A stretch of 56,405 nt of DNA from Planctomycetales bacterium (GTDB taxonomy: Bacteria > Planctomycetota > Phycisphaerae > SM23-33): the NCBI GenBank assembly GCA_030612725.1, contig JAUWNJ010000019.1, positions 1-56,405 on the forward strand, read 5' to 3'. Made by a program: the position numbers and the translations under genes. Numbering within the stretch: position 1 is the stretch's first letter; every line of letters begins with the position of its first letter. The notes under the pieces were generated by a model, which was not told where the DNA came from, searched no databases, and saw nothing but the letters and a program-made list of their open reading frames with translations. This document shows, one piece after another, positions 42,596 to 51,979 of the stretch.

Positions 42596-44893
42596 TCATG
42601 CGGCCTGGTTTGCGCGAAGTCGCGTTTTCTCGCGATTTTTCGTTGCCAGTTGCAACAAACTCGTGGCATCGAGGATAAGTCCGACTTTCCCGTCGCCGAG
42701 GATGCTCCCGCCGGAAACGCCCGTAATCTGCCCGATCGACTCGCCAAGCGTCTTGATGACGACCTGCTGCTGGCCCAGGAGTTCATCCACCATCAGGGCG
42801 AAATGTTGCCCCTCGCTTTCGACGCTGATAAGCAGGGCCTTGTATGGCTCGGTAACGGCATCGGCGACGCCGAAGAGTTCGTGCAGGCGGAATATCGGCA
42901 ACAGGTTGCCGCGGAGCATGACCATCTCGCCTTGACCGGCAACTGTGGAGATACTTCCGGCGGCGGGCCTGAAACTTTGCTCGATCGAGACGGTCGGAAG
43001 GAGGTAATGCTCGCTTCCTACGCTCAGGAGCATCGCGTCGGTAATTGCCATGGTCAGGGGCAGTTTCATGGTGAATGTCGAACCTTCACCGGATTTCGAA
43101 GCCACATCTATCCGCCCGTGAAGCGATTCGATGCCTTTTCTGACCACGTCCATTCCGACGCCCCTGCCTGATACGTCGGTTATCTTCTCGGCTGTGGAGA
43201 AACCCGCCTGGAAAATCAGGCCGAAGGTTTCGCTTTCGGTCAGTTCTTTTCCCGGTTCGATGAGGTTTCGCTCATGTGCTTTTGCGAGGATTCTGTCCTT
43301 ATCCAGTCCTTTTCCGTCGTCGGTCAGTTCGATGACAACGCTCCCAGCCGAGTGATACGCCCGCAATTTTACCGTACCGGTGGGGTTTTTCCCGGATTCC
43401 CGGCGTTTGTCGGTCAATTCGATCCCATGATCGACGGAATTTCGGATCATATGCACCAGCGGGTCGTTTAGCATTTCGACCATGTTACGGTCGATTTCGG
43501 TATCTTCTCCCTCGGTAACGAACTGGACGTCTTTACCGGCTTTGCGTGCAAGGTCTCGCACGAGTCGTGTCATTTTCTGGAACAGGCTCTTCAGCGGGAC
43601 CATTCTCAGTGACATTGTCAGGTCCTGCAACTCGCGGATGATCTTGTCGGCATGGGCTATGTTTCTGGTCAGGCGAGGCATGTCGCTTCCGTCCACGTCG
43701 GGGTCCTGCGCAACCATCGACTGGGCGATAACGAGTTCGCCGACCATGTTGATGAGGTTGTCGAGTTTCTCCGTGCCTACTCGAATTGACGTGCTGGTGG
43801 CCGGTTTTCCCTGGAGTTGTTTTTGGGTACGAAGCGCCTTGGCTACGTCGCTTGCGTTGACGATCTTCTTTTCGACCAGCACTTCGCCGATTTTCCGCTC
43901 GCCCTGATCCTTCGTTGCTTCTTCTATTTCCTCGCGTTCAGCCAGACCTTTCCCGACGAGTATCTCGCCGAGGCGCATATTCTCTGTTGCACCCTCGCTT
44001 CCGATTCCATGACCTTCCGGGTCGGAAAGTTGCTCCATAAGGTCGGCGTAATTTTCGGGGATTGTCAGTTTGTCGCCGGGTTCTACGCCATTGAGAGTCT
44101 CGATCATGGTCCGCAGCGTGTCGCCGGATTTCAGCGCCAGGTCGGCATACCCACCGGTAATTTGTATCTCGCCTTCGCGGGCGCGGTCCAGGAGGTTTTC
44201 GCCAAAGTGGGCGAGTTTCTGGATATGGTCCAGACCGAGGAAGCCTGAAGTCCCTTTTATCGTGTGGAAGGCGCGGAAAATCGTATTAATCAGTTCATTG
44301 TCGTCAGGATTGCTTTCCAGATCGAGCATTGAAGCCTCGGCTGCGGATATGTGGTCGAGACATTCGACGATGAATTCACTCATTATTTCCTGGTCTGTAT
44401 CTTCCGGGAGAGTGGGCGCTGTTTCGTCGGCCTGGTTATCCGAAGAGTCTGATGCGCCGACATTATCCTCGTCTTCGACGTCTTCGGCGTCGTCGGACCG
44501 GGCCTCGTCGGATTCTTCTTCGGCGTCGGGGACATCGTCGGCATCGGCGTTTTCGCCGGAAGAGGCAAGAACCGCATCCATGGCGTCGGAGGCCTGTTGG
44601 AGTAATTCGGCTTCCCCGGCGTTTTCTTCATCCGCCAGATATTGTGCTGTGGATGCGAAGGCCTCGGCAAGAGCGCCGGTTGCTACGGAGGCGTCTGAAA
44701 CTTCTTCCTCGTAGATTGCCTGGAGGACACTCACCGCAAGCATCAGAATCTTTTGGGATTCTTCCGAATCCGACGGGAGTTCTTCAAGAACCTGCTCCAG
44801 AGACGTCCCGATTTTGACAATTGTCTCCTTGTCGCCGGGGTCTAAAGCCAGGATTTCAGCACTTAAGTTTTCAAGCGTATCGACCGTTGTCAT
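42596..44893 (-). CDS. cheA: Chemotaxis histidine kinase with inserted GspE/MshEN-like segment
   Basis: The protein has 765 residues. An unusual helical N-terminal part (about 1-115) and an acidic linker (about 116-170) precede the Hpt domain, whose phospho-histidine is H210 in FRAFHTIKGTSGFLGLD. Dimerisation, ATPase (N box MIRNSVDHGIE, G boxes LTDDGKGLDKDRI and GRGVGMDVV) and a C-terminal CheW-like domain follow. Between P1 and P3, residues of about 305-362 read MRLGEILVGKGLAEREEIEE and KIGEVLVEKKIVNASDVAKA, similar to the MshEN fold of GspE-type ATPases, some of which bind cyclic di-GMP. The start has an AGGGAG site. It is the last of the cheY-cheX-cheA genes. Confidence 0.95.
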   Translation of the reverse strand: MTTVDTLENLSAEILALDPGDKETIVKIGTSLEQVLEELPSDSEESQKILMLAVSVLQAIYEEEVSDASVATGALAEAFASTAQYLADEENAGEAELLQQASDAMDAVLASSGENADADDVPDAEEESDEARSDDAEDVEDEDNVGASDSSDNQADETAPTLPEDTDQEIMSEFIVECLDHISAAEASMLDLESNPDDNELINTIFRAFHTIKGTSGFLGLDHIQKLAHFGENLLDRAREGEIQITGGYADLALKSGDTLRTMIETLNGVEPGDKLTIPENYADLMEQLSDPEGHGIGSEGATENMRLGEILVGKGLAEREEIEEATKDQGERKIGEVLVEKKIVNASDVAKALRTQKQLQGKPATSTSIRVGTEKLDNLINMVGELVIAQSMVAQDPDVDGSDMPRLTRNIAHADKIIRELQDLTMSLRMVPLKSLFQKMTRLVRDLARKAGKDVQFVTEGEDTEIDRNMVEMLNDPLVHMIRNSVDHGIELTDKRRESGKNPTGTVKLRAYHSAGSVVIELTDDGKGLDKDRILAKAHERNLIEPGKELTESETFGLIFQAGFSTAEKITDVSGRGVGMDVVRKGIESLHGRIDVASKSGEGSTFTMKLPLTMAITDAMLLSVGSEHYLLPTVSIEQSFRPAAGSISTVAGQGEMVMLRGNLLPIFRLHELFGVADAVTEPYKALLISVESEGQHFALMVDELLGQQQVVIKTLGESIGQITGVSGGSILGDGKVGLILDATSLLQLATKNREKTRLRANQAA

Positions 44894-44960
44894 TTCGGCT
44901 CCCTGAAGTTTATCACGCCCCCGACCCGGTCGTTGTTAGCCTTGATTCATTTGTATTCGC

Positions 44961-45461
44961 TTACACTACAACACCGGCGCCGTTTCCGACGGCGGCGCCT
45001 GTCCACAGTTTTCCCAGTTCCGAATCGAAGCAGGTCTTTATTCCCGCAATACTTCTTTGGATCAGTACGTGCATGTTTTCCGCCCGCATCACACTCGGAA
45101 GTGATATGTTGGCTTTGACGCTTCGCCGATCCAGCAGGGCTTTGACCTGTCCGCCGAGTATGTTGGCGAGTTCACCGATGGCGTCGCCCATGTCATCGCT
45201 GTCGAATGGGATTTCGAACCCGGCGAACTTCGCGGCCACAGCGGTCGCGGTCTGGCGGGGCAGACCCAGAAAAACAGACCACTCCACGTCGCCCACAAGC
45301 GAGATAATGGCAATAATAACGCCGTCGTCTGATAGGTTTTCATCTTTATCGAGCGGGTTAAGCGCCAATCCGCAGGTGATGTTGAATATCTCAACTGATG
45401 CTTCGGCGACACATTCGATGTGCTCCGCCTTCTGTGTTGTTGCGATTTCTGCCGTACCCAT
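44961..45461 (-). CDS. cheX: CheX-type CheY-phosphate phosphatase, copy 1
   Basis: This 166-residue protein is of the CheC/CheX/FliY phosphatase family. The signature helix DAIGELANILGGQVKALL has the Glu-x-x-Asn pair used to remove phosphate from CheY. An N-terminal block FNITCGLALNPLDKDENLSD and strand VGDVEWSVFLGLPRQTATAV fit. It lies between cheY and cheA on the minus strand, with 43 and 67 bases between the genes. An AAAGGA site precedes the ATG. It probably terminates the signal from the cheY product. Confidence 0.85.
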   Translation of the reverse strand: MGTAEIATTQKAEHIECVAEASVEIFNITCGLALNPLDKDENLSDDGVIIAIISLVGDVEWSVFLGLPRQTATAVAAKFAGFEIPFDSDDMGDAIGELANILGGQVKALLDRRSVKANISLPSVMRAENMHVLIQRSIAGIKTCFDSELGKLWTGAAVGNGAGVVV

Positions 45462-45504
45462 AGATAGATTCCTTTAAATTACGGCGCTGACCCTGTAATT
45501 CACG

Positions 45505-45939
45505 TCAGGCGACCTTGCCCGCGAGCTTTCCGAAGAAACCTTTGGCCTGTTTCTTGTCCGCGAACTTGGCGAACAGAGGCTCGAGTTTTTTCCTGATCAC
45601 CTCGGCGGTGAAGGGCTTGACGATGTAACTATCGACATTAGCTTCGTCGAGCGCCTCTTCGACCTTGCCCATCGTCCCCTCGGTGGTGATCATGACGACC
45701 GGAACGTGGCGTTTTTCCGTAGCACGAATCTTCTTGACGAAGTCAATACCGCTCATATTCGGCATGTTCCAGTCAACGAACATCATGGCTGTGTTCTTGT
45801 GATCGAATTTTTCGAGTGCATCCAGGCCATCCACCGCCTCGGTAAAGGTGAACTGCGCCAGCCTGCTCTCAGTGAGAGTACGCATCACCATCTTTCGCAT
45901 TATTCCTGAGTCGTCCACGACGAGTGCATTAATCTGCAT
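45505..45939 (-). CDS. cheY: CheY-like response regulator, copy 1
   Basis: The protein has 144 residues from ATG 45939, which has GGGAG eight bases upstream; a GTG two codons earlier lies too near that site. The receiver domain has the acidic pair VVDDSG, phospho-Asp56 in MMFVDWNMPNMSGIDFVKKI, the switch Thr in MITTEGTMGKVEEA and Lys in YIVKPFTAEV. A basic C-terminal tail (KQAKGFFGKLAGKVA) is longer than usual and may bind a partner. It probably receives phosphate from CheA. It is the first gene of this block. Confidence 0.93.
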   Translation of the reverse strand: MQINALVVDDSGIMRKMVMRTLTESRLAQFTFTEAVDGLDALEKFDHKNTAMMFVDWNMPNMSGIDFVKKIRATEKRHVPVVMITTEGTMGKVEEALDEANVDSYIVKPFTAEVIRKKLEPLFAKFADKKQAKGFFGKLAGKVA

Positions 45940-46083
45940 ATTCACTGCTCCCTAAAGCGTGGTCCCGACGCGAGTCCTATACCTTATATTTAGCATCGGC
46001 GGTTTCAGGGGCGGAATTGATTTACGCCGTCGAAAAACTGTCTCCTTTTTGCATATTTCAGGCGAAGACAAAATGACGTAACG

Positions 46084-47286
46084 TCAATTCGCGATGATTT
46101 TTACACCGCTGGTCGATGGGTCCGCGTCGGGATTCTGATTGACGTAGATGCGGAGATTGGTCAGGTAAGGCCGCCATGTCCATTTTCGACCTGGCGTCAT
46201 ACCAATAACCGGCGAAACGAACACCTCGGCGTTCATTCCCCGCCAATTGGACTCTGTCGCGGGCGTTTGCACGCAATAAACGCCGGCAGACTCTTCAGAC
46301 CAGGAGTTACCGACGAATACCACCGGCTCGGACGTTGTAAAGGTCCATTGCGTCCATTGGCCCGGCGTTTGGGCAGTCGCCAGCGGCGAGCGGGCGATGA
46401 GTTTGTCGGGCCTGCCGTCTTTGTCGGTGTCGGCATAGGCGACGTAATGGAACGCTCCGAATCGCCCCGCCTCCGGGTGCGCCATGGAGGCAGTGTAGGT
46501 GCGTTTGCCCTTGAGCGAATCGAGTTTCCACACCTGTACTTGATGCGGAAGTACCGCCCGTTGCGAAATGGGGTGAACGATACCGTGTTTGTATTTTTTC
46601 GGTGGTTGGCGAAGGTGGCTGATATGTCCTGAATCTCGGCTCCGAGGACGCAAACCGTGCTTGTCGGCGTCGGTGAGTGCGCCGAGTTGACGGGTGTACT
46701 GCTTGATTGTGTCGAGGGTTTCCTGACGGGATTGGCGAGCCTTTTTCAGGCCGGCTTTGGCGGACGATTTTGCATCGTCGCCTTTGGCGTCGGCGAGTTT
46801 CTTCTCGGCTTGGGCGACTGCGTGATCGTGCTGCTTGAGGCGTTCACGCAGAATCGCGAGAATCGCTTTTGTCTTGCGAATCGCCCTGCCTATCGCTTTA
46901 TCGCGGGCCGGTTTTGTGGGCGGATGCCTCGGACGATTACGCTCCGGGCCTACCCATGCCTTACCGTTCCAGATGAGTTCGTGTTTGACCGTTCGTCCCG
47001 GACGGACGGATTTACCGGCAGGGTGTCTGGTCGAGAGCACGTTGTAGCCCTTGATTTCGGGCTCGAATCGACTGATGCGGACGACTCGCCTGACGGCCTT
47101 TTTGACCTTGGGCGGTTCGTTGAGGTCGCGGACCTTTCCGTTGGCGAAGGTTACCTGGTAATAGACGATTCCCGCCTGTTCAGCCGGCATTGGCCGTTTC
47201 GGCCCGGCAGAGGTAACGGGACTGGACAGGGTTATGGTCAGTAATACTGCATAGACGAATCGTGATTTTCCGTGTGTTCGTTTCAT
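46084..47286 (-). CDS. Secreted Lys/Arg-rich protein of unknown function
   Basis: The protein has 400 residues from ATG 47286, although no strong Shine-Dalgarno site is visible. The signal peptide is about residues 1-25 (FVYAVLLTITLSSPVTSAG). The next part includes YYQVTFANGKVRDLNEPPKV, then a long, highly charged coiled coil (about 130-205; KAILAILRERLKQHDHAVAQ and AEKKLADAKGDDAKSSAKAG). The C terminus looks beta-rich (GAFHYVAYADTDKDGRPDKL). The family is unknown. It lies between two chemotaxis blocks but shows no sign of a role there. Confidence 0.7.
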   Translation of the reverse strand: MKRTHGKSRFVYAVLLTITLSSPVTSAGPKRPMPAEQAGIVYYQVTFANGKVRDLNEPPKVKKAVRRVVRISRFEPEIKGYNVLSTRHPAGKSVRPGRTVKHELIWNGKAWVGPERNRPRHPPTKPARDKAIGRAIRKTKAILAILRERLKQHDHAVAQAEKKLADAKGDDAKSSAKAGLKKARQSRQETLDTIKQYTRQLGALTDADKHGLRPRSRDSGHISHLRQPPKKYKHGIVHPISQRAVLPHQVQVWKLDSLKGKRTYTASMAHPEAGRFGAFHYVAYADTDKDGRPDKLIARSPLATAQTPGQWTQWTFTTSEPVVFVGNSWSEESAGVYCVQTPATESNWRGMNAEVFVSPVIGMTPGRKWTWRPYLTNLRIYVNQNPDADPSTSGVKIIAN

Positions 47287-47396
47287 TGGTAGCACTCGCA
47301 CAATAGTTTTGCCGATAGTGGTTCCCGTCGGGTTCCCGGTAGTTGTATCGACCAGTTAAACCGGGGCGGTCATCTATATTTTACCGCCAAACGGAG

Positions 47397-48035
47397 TTAG
47401 GCCGGGGCTGCGAGAGCGGGGCCGACCTCTTTCTTCCGCCGAGATCTTCGGAACAGCCATGCGGTGAAAAGCAATACAGGAATCGAAACAAGGTCAAAGA
47501 ACAACATAAGCAAGCAGACCTTGAAGCCGAAAGCAGCCCAGGGAAGCCATCCGAGTGTAACAAGGATAAGTATATGCGGGATAAGAATGAAACCAGCGCC
47601 GCATACCAGGGCATTTCGGAACCAGTACCTTTTGCTCAGGACTCCTATAAGCACTCCGAGCAGAAAGGCCATGCACCATTCCGGGAGGTTCACCCAAACC
47701 ATAGACCAGTACGCGGCAAGTCGGTCAAACCCAAGACTGACTAGCCAGTCTGATACGGGTTTGCGCCACATAAGATCAACCCAAGGAGAAAATAGTACAC
47801 TACTGAGGAGTTCAAACGCACCACCTGCTGCAAACATAATAAGGACAACTGCCGCCTTTTTCACGGCATTACTTCGCCTTGTAGAGTATGCTTCAGATTC
47901 GGCCATACCAAACATGTTATCACAGAAACCTAAAGGCCCAAAGCGGTTTCCGCACATGAGAAAGAGCGAGAGAAACGAAAACATGGCCATCAAGGTCAAC
48001 GACATAGGCATTCTGAAACGGGTCTTTGTGGACAA
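47397..48035 (-). CDS. Integral membrane protein of unknown function
   Basis: This frame of up to 212 residues has at least four hydrophobic segments: about 11-28, 60-80, 108-128 and 140-175. The end is basic, then Ala-rich (RRSRRKKEVGPALAAPA). The true start is uncertain: the first codon is a TTG/GTG-type start, and in-frame ATGs at 48005, 47915 and 47906 are alternatives. Later starts would drop the first helix. No family was recognised. Confidence 0.6.
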   Translation of the reverse strand: MSTKTRFRMPMSLTLMAMFSFLSLFLMCGNRFGPLGFCDNMFGMAESEAYSTRRSNAVKKAAVVLIMFAAGGAFELLSSVLFSPWVDLMWRKPVSDWLVSLGFDRLAAYWSMVWVNLPEWCMAFLLGVLIGVLSKRYWFRNALVCGAGFILIPHILILVTLGWLPWAAFGFKVCLLMLFFDLVSIPVLLFTAWLFRRSRRKKEVGPALAAPA

Positions 48036-48225
48036 ATCACGTATCTCGCGTCAAGGAAAAGACTTGACAAATCCGGGTTTTGCCGTACAATCCATAATTA
48101 GTCCAGCCCGCTTTTGGGGAACGGCGGAGTAGCTGCGTTTCGGCATGAGCCTGCCGAGATGAGGGGGTGTGGGCAACATGTCCTGCGTAGCCTCGGCTAA
48201 GCAGGATTCGCTCGCTCGAACACAC

Positions 48226-48406
48226 ATTTAGGTCGAAGACTCGCCATAGCCTCGGCGAAGGCGAGCCATCACCGGCCAAGTTCCCATCGTTTGGAGTTTT
48301 TTACGTCTGGTGGCACAGGCTTTCAGCCTGTGGCCCCAAATAACTCGAGCACTCATGGGTTGTCGGGCGCTGATTAAACGGACCGCCCTGCCTGCCAGCA
48401 GGCAGG
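48226..48406. repeat. Cluster of small inverted repeats
   Basis: The 48036-48497 gap holds no convincing gene but several palindromes: ACTCGCC(N)GGCGAG near 48238-48265, CACAGGCT-TTC-AGCCTGTG (48314-48332), and CCTGCCTGC-CA-GCAGGCAGG (48387-48406). They are separate short hairpins of different sequence. Any one could serve as a terminator for the gene at 47397 only on the other strand, so they are better seen as repeat elements. Confidence 0.6.
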
Positions 48407-48497
48407 TCAGGCTGTTTTATCGGCCTTGGATTGTAAGAAATCGGCAGCGGAGTTTTCCCCAGTCGGTAAGGAATGAAACTTGAAAAGGAGCAGAACG

Positions 48498-50396
48498 ATG
48501 AAAGCGAAATGGGTTGCAAACTTATCGAGAAATTGTCTGTTGGCTTTTATCGTTCTGTTGACAGCGGCGACCTCCGCCCCAGCCGGGGATACTTGGTGGC
48601 AGCACGACCCTGCCACACCCGGCGACTGGTTCGCCCCGGCCAACTGGAACAATGGCTTACCCGGCTCATTCGATTACGCCTATATTGACAATGGCGGCAC
48701 GGCGATGATAACCTCTGGAACCGCACGTGCAGGCTACGTTTTATTAGGGGAAAATGGCTCGGGGAGGGTTGTCCAGACGGGTGGCGTACTTGATCCGACC
48801 TACGATATTTGCCTCGGAGTACGCCCCGGATCTTCTGGAACATATGAACTTGCCGGCGGCGCCATATATTCCAGCCTTTTCATCAATGTCGGATTAAACG
48901 GTTCGGGCTTATTTCTGCAGTCCGGTGGCGACATCAGCGGCCTTTACAACGTGGTCTTGGCGTATGAAGAGGGATCGGTCGGAACATATCGTCTCAGCGA
49001 CACTGGTAACTTGTCCAGTCGATACCAGAACGTCGGATGCCGAGGCAAGGGTAGGTTCGTACAGACGGGCGGGACAAACTCCTGCGTCACGATGACGATT
49101 GGACGGTACGCAGGCGCCGAGGGGACCTACGAATTGTTCTCTGGCACGCTTAAGGTCAGTAGCGTGTACCTCGGCGGAAAAAGTAATACAAGCAGTTATC
49201 CGGGCGCGGGTGTTGGGCGGTTCATACAATACGGGGGAATACATGAAGCGGACGTTTATCTCGGATGCCTCAGTGGTGGCGATGGCACGTACGAATTGAA
49301 AGGCGGTTCACTCTCAGGAAGGGTATCAGTTGGCTGTCGTCATACCGGCCGGTTCATCCAGACGGGCGGAATGTCCACAGGGCACCTCACCATTATTGGG
49401 GACGATGCAATCGATGGCCCGACGGAGGGGACGTACGAATTGCATCAGGGCCAAGTGTCAAAGAATTACCTGTTGATTGGCGGGTCGTGCTATGGCAACT
49501 CAAGAGGTGAGTTCATTCAGAGTGGGGGGACTGTGACCATAACTTCGAATCTCACGGTGGGTTACCGTCGTTCCAGCAACTACGGCACCTACAGTATTTC
49601 TGGCGGGCAACTCAAGACGGGAACGTTACATGTAGCGAAAGAAGGCGGCAACGGGGTTTTCAGGGTTGTAGGAGCCTCGGCACGGATACAAGCCGCGAAT
49701 TATGGACAGGGTAGTTGCGGAACCTTGATATCCGAGATTACCGGCGACGGCATCAGTCTGATTGAAGTCGGGGGTCCTGCCACACTTGGTGGTGCTTGGA
49801 ACGTCGAGAAAAACGGGGCGGTATATGGAAGGTTCGATATCCTCACGGCCGGCGAGGGTATATCCGGCGGCTTCGACTCGGTCGCCCTGCCGAGTTTGAA
49901 TTGGACGTGGGGCATTGAGAATAACCACACACTGTGGGCCGAGTACGCTCCGCTTGAAATCGCAATCGACATCAAACCGGGCAGCGATCCGAACAGCATC
50001 AACCTCGGAGCAAAAGGCGTGGTTCCCGTGGCGATCTTCGGGGCAGAGGAATTCGACGTCCACGACGTGGACTGGTATTCCCTGCTGCTGGAAGGCGCCG
50101 GCCCCAAAGAAAAGGGCAAGGACGATATTCACGTCGCCTTCGAGTACATCAACGACGATTTGTTCCTGGACTTAATCGTGCAATTCTCCATTCTCGAATT
50201 GGAATTGGGAGACGGGGCCATGGAGGCCTTGTTGACCGGAAGTCTGCTGGACGGGACGGAGTTTGTGGGCACAGACGCTATCAGGCTCGTGGGCGGCCAG
50301 AAGTTCCGCAGCAAGGAGTATTCCGTTCCAGAACCGGCCTCGGCGAGTTTGCTGCTGCTGGGCGGTTTGGCGATGCTGCGACGCCGGCGGAAGTAG
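48498..50396 (+). CDS. Secreted PEP-CTERM protein with autotransporter-like repeats
   Basis: The protein has 632 residues from ATG 48498 (AAGGAG upstream). The signal peptide ends about residue 30 (TAATSAPAGDTW). Residues of about 50-420 are tandem 20-25-residue units of the pattern GTYELxGGxLxxxxxxVGxx-GxGxFxQ(S/T)GG, the passenger-type beta-helix repeats seen in surface proteins (for example GRFVQTGGTNSCVTMTIGRY). Then comes an IDIKPGSDPNSINLGAKGVV domain known from many secreted proteins. It ends with VPEPASASLLLLGGLAML and RRRRK. It is probably a large cell-surface beta-helix. Confidence 0.85.
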   Translation: MKAKWVANLSRNCLLAFIVLLTAATSAPAGDTWWQHDPATPGDWFAPANWNNGLPGSFDYAYIDNGGTAMITSGTARAGYVLLGENGSGRVVQTGGVLDPTYDICLGVRPGSSGTYELAGGAIYSSLFINVGLNGSGLFLQSGGDISGLYNVVLAYEEGSVGTYRLSDTGNLSSRYQNVGCRGKGRFVQTGGTNSCVTMTIGRYAGAEGTYELFSGTLKVSSVYLGGKSNTSSYPGAGVGRFIQYGGIHEADVYLGCLSGGDGTYELKGGSLSGRVSVGCRHTGRFIQTGGMSTGHLTIIGDDAIDGPTEGTYELHQGQVSKNYLLIGGSCYGNSRGEFIQSGGTVTITSNLTVGYRRSSNYGTYSISGGQLKTGTLHVAKEGGNGVFRVVGASARIQAANYGQGSCGTLISEITGDGISLIEVGGPATLGGAWNVEKNGAVYGRFDILTAGEGISGGFDSVALPSLNWTWGIENNHTLWAEYAPLEIAIDIKPGSDPNSINLGAKGVVPVAIFGAEEFDVHDVDWYSLLLEGAGPKEKGKDDIHVAFEYINDDLFLDLIVQFSILELELGDGAMEALLTGSLLDGTEFVGTDAIRLVGGQKFRSKEYSVPEPASASLLLLGGLAMLRRRRK

Positions 50397-50399
50397 TCC

Positions 50400-50462
50400 A
50401 CGCCTGCCCTTCGGGTCTGAGCCTCTCTCCGAGCCTGAGCCTCAGAGCCGAAGGCAGGGTCG
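50400..50462. repeat. Imperfect inverted repeat after the PEP-CTERM gene
   Basis: GCCTGCCCTTCGG (50403-50415) pairs with CCGAAGGCAGG (50449-50459) with a one-base bulge, and inside it GTCTGAG pairs with CTCAGAG. The inner arms contain GAGCCT-type near-repeats. Beyond it, 50463-50812 shows only a small hairpin (TTACAGTGG/CCGCTGTAA, about 50665-50688) and no gene. Confidence 0.55.
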
Positions 50463-50812
50463 AAGACCGGCAGACAGGCGCTCATTATACGGATTTGCGG
50501 GCGGCTCCGAGCGGGTCGCCCGTTTTCTTGCGCGCAGATCGAGACAAAAGTCCAGATACGTAACGATTTCTCTCCTCTCCCCGGAAAGCCGTTGTTCTAT
50601 TCCAGTCGCCGTGTAATTTGGCATTTAGACGACACAGAAGGAACGAAAGATAAAAACACAATGGATTACAGTGGCGGCGCCCGCTGTAACGGCACGGGGT
50701 TAAACCCCCATAATCATAATCGAAAAAAAAACGACCCCAAAGAGGATTTATTGATTGTTTTACGTAAAACGCACGCTACGATGCCCGCCGGACAGGAACG
50801 AAAGGAGTTGAT

Positions 50813-51898
50813 ATGAACATTACAGTTGTCGGAGCCGGAAATGCAGGATGCGCCGCGACGGCTATGCTGTCTTTGCGCGGGCATGACGTTACGTTGTATG
50901 AATTTTGGGATATCCCGAATAATAAGAACTTTGCCTATATACGCGAGCATGGAACAATTACGGCAAGCCGTAACGGTAAAAAGAGCCGGGCGTCTGTTCA
51001 CGCAGCCACCGACGACGAAGCGACTGCTTTTCGGGAGGCGGAGGTCGTCCTGATTTTTACTCAAACGATCGCCCATCCAATGCTTGCCGAAAAGATTTCC
51101 CCGTTTCTGCGCGACGGGCAGGTAGTCGTCCTCGCGCCGGGATATTGCGGGTCTCTTTATTTCCTGAAACAAACCGGTTCGAAGGACATCATTTACGGCG
51201 AAGGCGAGTCAATTCCTTTCGACGCAAGACTGTCCGGCCCGGGACAGGTAACAATCAATTTCACAAACATACGGAACCCGATCGGGTTTCTTCCCGCCCG
51301 CCGGAAGGATGAGGGTCTGGCCAAAATCCGCGGGGCGCTCGAAACCTATTGCTGCCGGGACACCGTCCTTGAGTCGGCCCTGCACAATCCCAATCTCATT
51401 GTGCATACGGTGGGCGCAATTATGTCCGTCGCCAGGATTGAATACTCAAAGGGCGATTTCTCGATGTACGAAGAGGCCTTTACTCCCTGCATATGGAGCC
51501 TACTTCTCAGGCTGGACGAGGAAAAACACGCTGTCGTGGACAAACTGGGTCTGCGATTCCAGTCTTTTGTGGACGGTTTCAGTTTTCGCACGAGCGAAGA
51601 GAATTCGCAGGATTCTCTTTCGGCCTTCAAGAATTACACGACGGAGGGCAGACCTCCGGGACCGTCGGACCCCAGGACCCGATACATCACCGAGGACGTG
51701 CCAATGGGGCTTTGTCTGCTGGAATCCTGTGGCAGGAAAGTCTCTGTTCCGACGCCGGTTTGCAGCGCCTTGATTGACATCGCCTCGGCGCTTCACGATA
51801 CGGACTATCGCCGGACAGGGCGGACCCTGGAGGATCTCGGAATCGCCTCTCTCAGCCTGGCCGAATTGCATGAGTTCCTCGAAAACGGCAGTGTGTAG
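50813..51898 (+). CDS. Opine dehydrogenase-like NAD(P)-dependent oxidoreductase
   Basis: This 361-residue protein resembles the NAD/NADP octopine/nopaline dehydrogenase family. The Rossmann start is ITVVGAGNAGCAATAMLSLR; EVVLIFTQTIAHPMLAEKIS and VVLAPGYCGSLYFLKQTG follow. The C-terminal helical domain has HNPNLIVHTVGAIMSVARIE and EDVPMGLCLLESCGRKVSVP. Such enzymes reduce imines formed from an amino acid and a keto acid, or reduce related metabolites; the substrate is unknown. An AAGGAG site precedes the ATG. Its TAG stop codon lies inside a repeat element (51893-51966). It is a single gene facing the minus-strand chemotaxis block. Confidence 0.83.
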   Translation: MNITVVGAGNAGCAATAMLSLRGHDVTLYEFWDIPNNKNFAYIREHGTITASRNGKKSRASVHAATDDEATAFREAEVVLIFTQTIAHPMLAEKISPFLRDGQVVVLAPGYCGSLYFLKQTGSKDIIYGEGESIPFDARLSGPGQVTINFTNIRNPIGFLPARRKDEGLAKIRGALETYCCRDTVLESALHNPNLIVHTVGAIMSVARIEYSKGDFSMYEEAFTPCIWSLLLRLDEEKHAVVDKLGLRFQSFVDGFSFRTSEENSQDSLSAFKNYTTEGRPPGPSDPRTRYITEDVPMGLCLLESCGRKVSVPTPVCSALIDIASALHDTDYRRTGRTLEDLGIASLSLAELHEFLENGSV

Positions 51899-51966
51899 GC
51901 TGGGACGAAGTCCCACCTTCTTTCTGAAAAAGGTGGGGCTCCGCTTCGCTCCGTCCCAGCCTACAC
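51893..51966. repeat. Inverted repeat GTAGGCTGGGACG type overlapping a stop codon
   Basis: The left arm GTGTAGGCTGGGACGAAGTC begins in the final codon of the opine dehydrogenase-like gene and supplies its TAG stop. The right arm runs 51929-51966 and ends CCGTCCCAGCCTACAC. The right arm carries the CTCCGCTTCGCT block of the 11422-11456 arm; the left arm has lost it. It lies between convergent genes, so it could act as a bidirectional terminator. Confidence 0.8.
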
Positions 51967-51979
51967 GCTATCAATGTGC

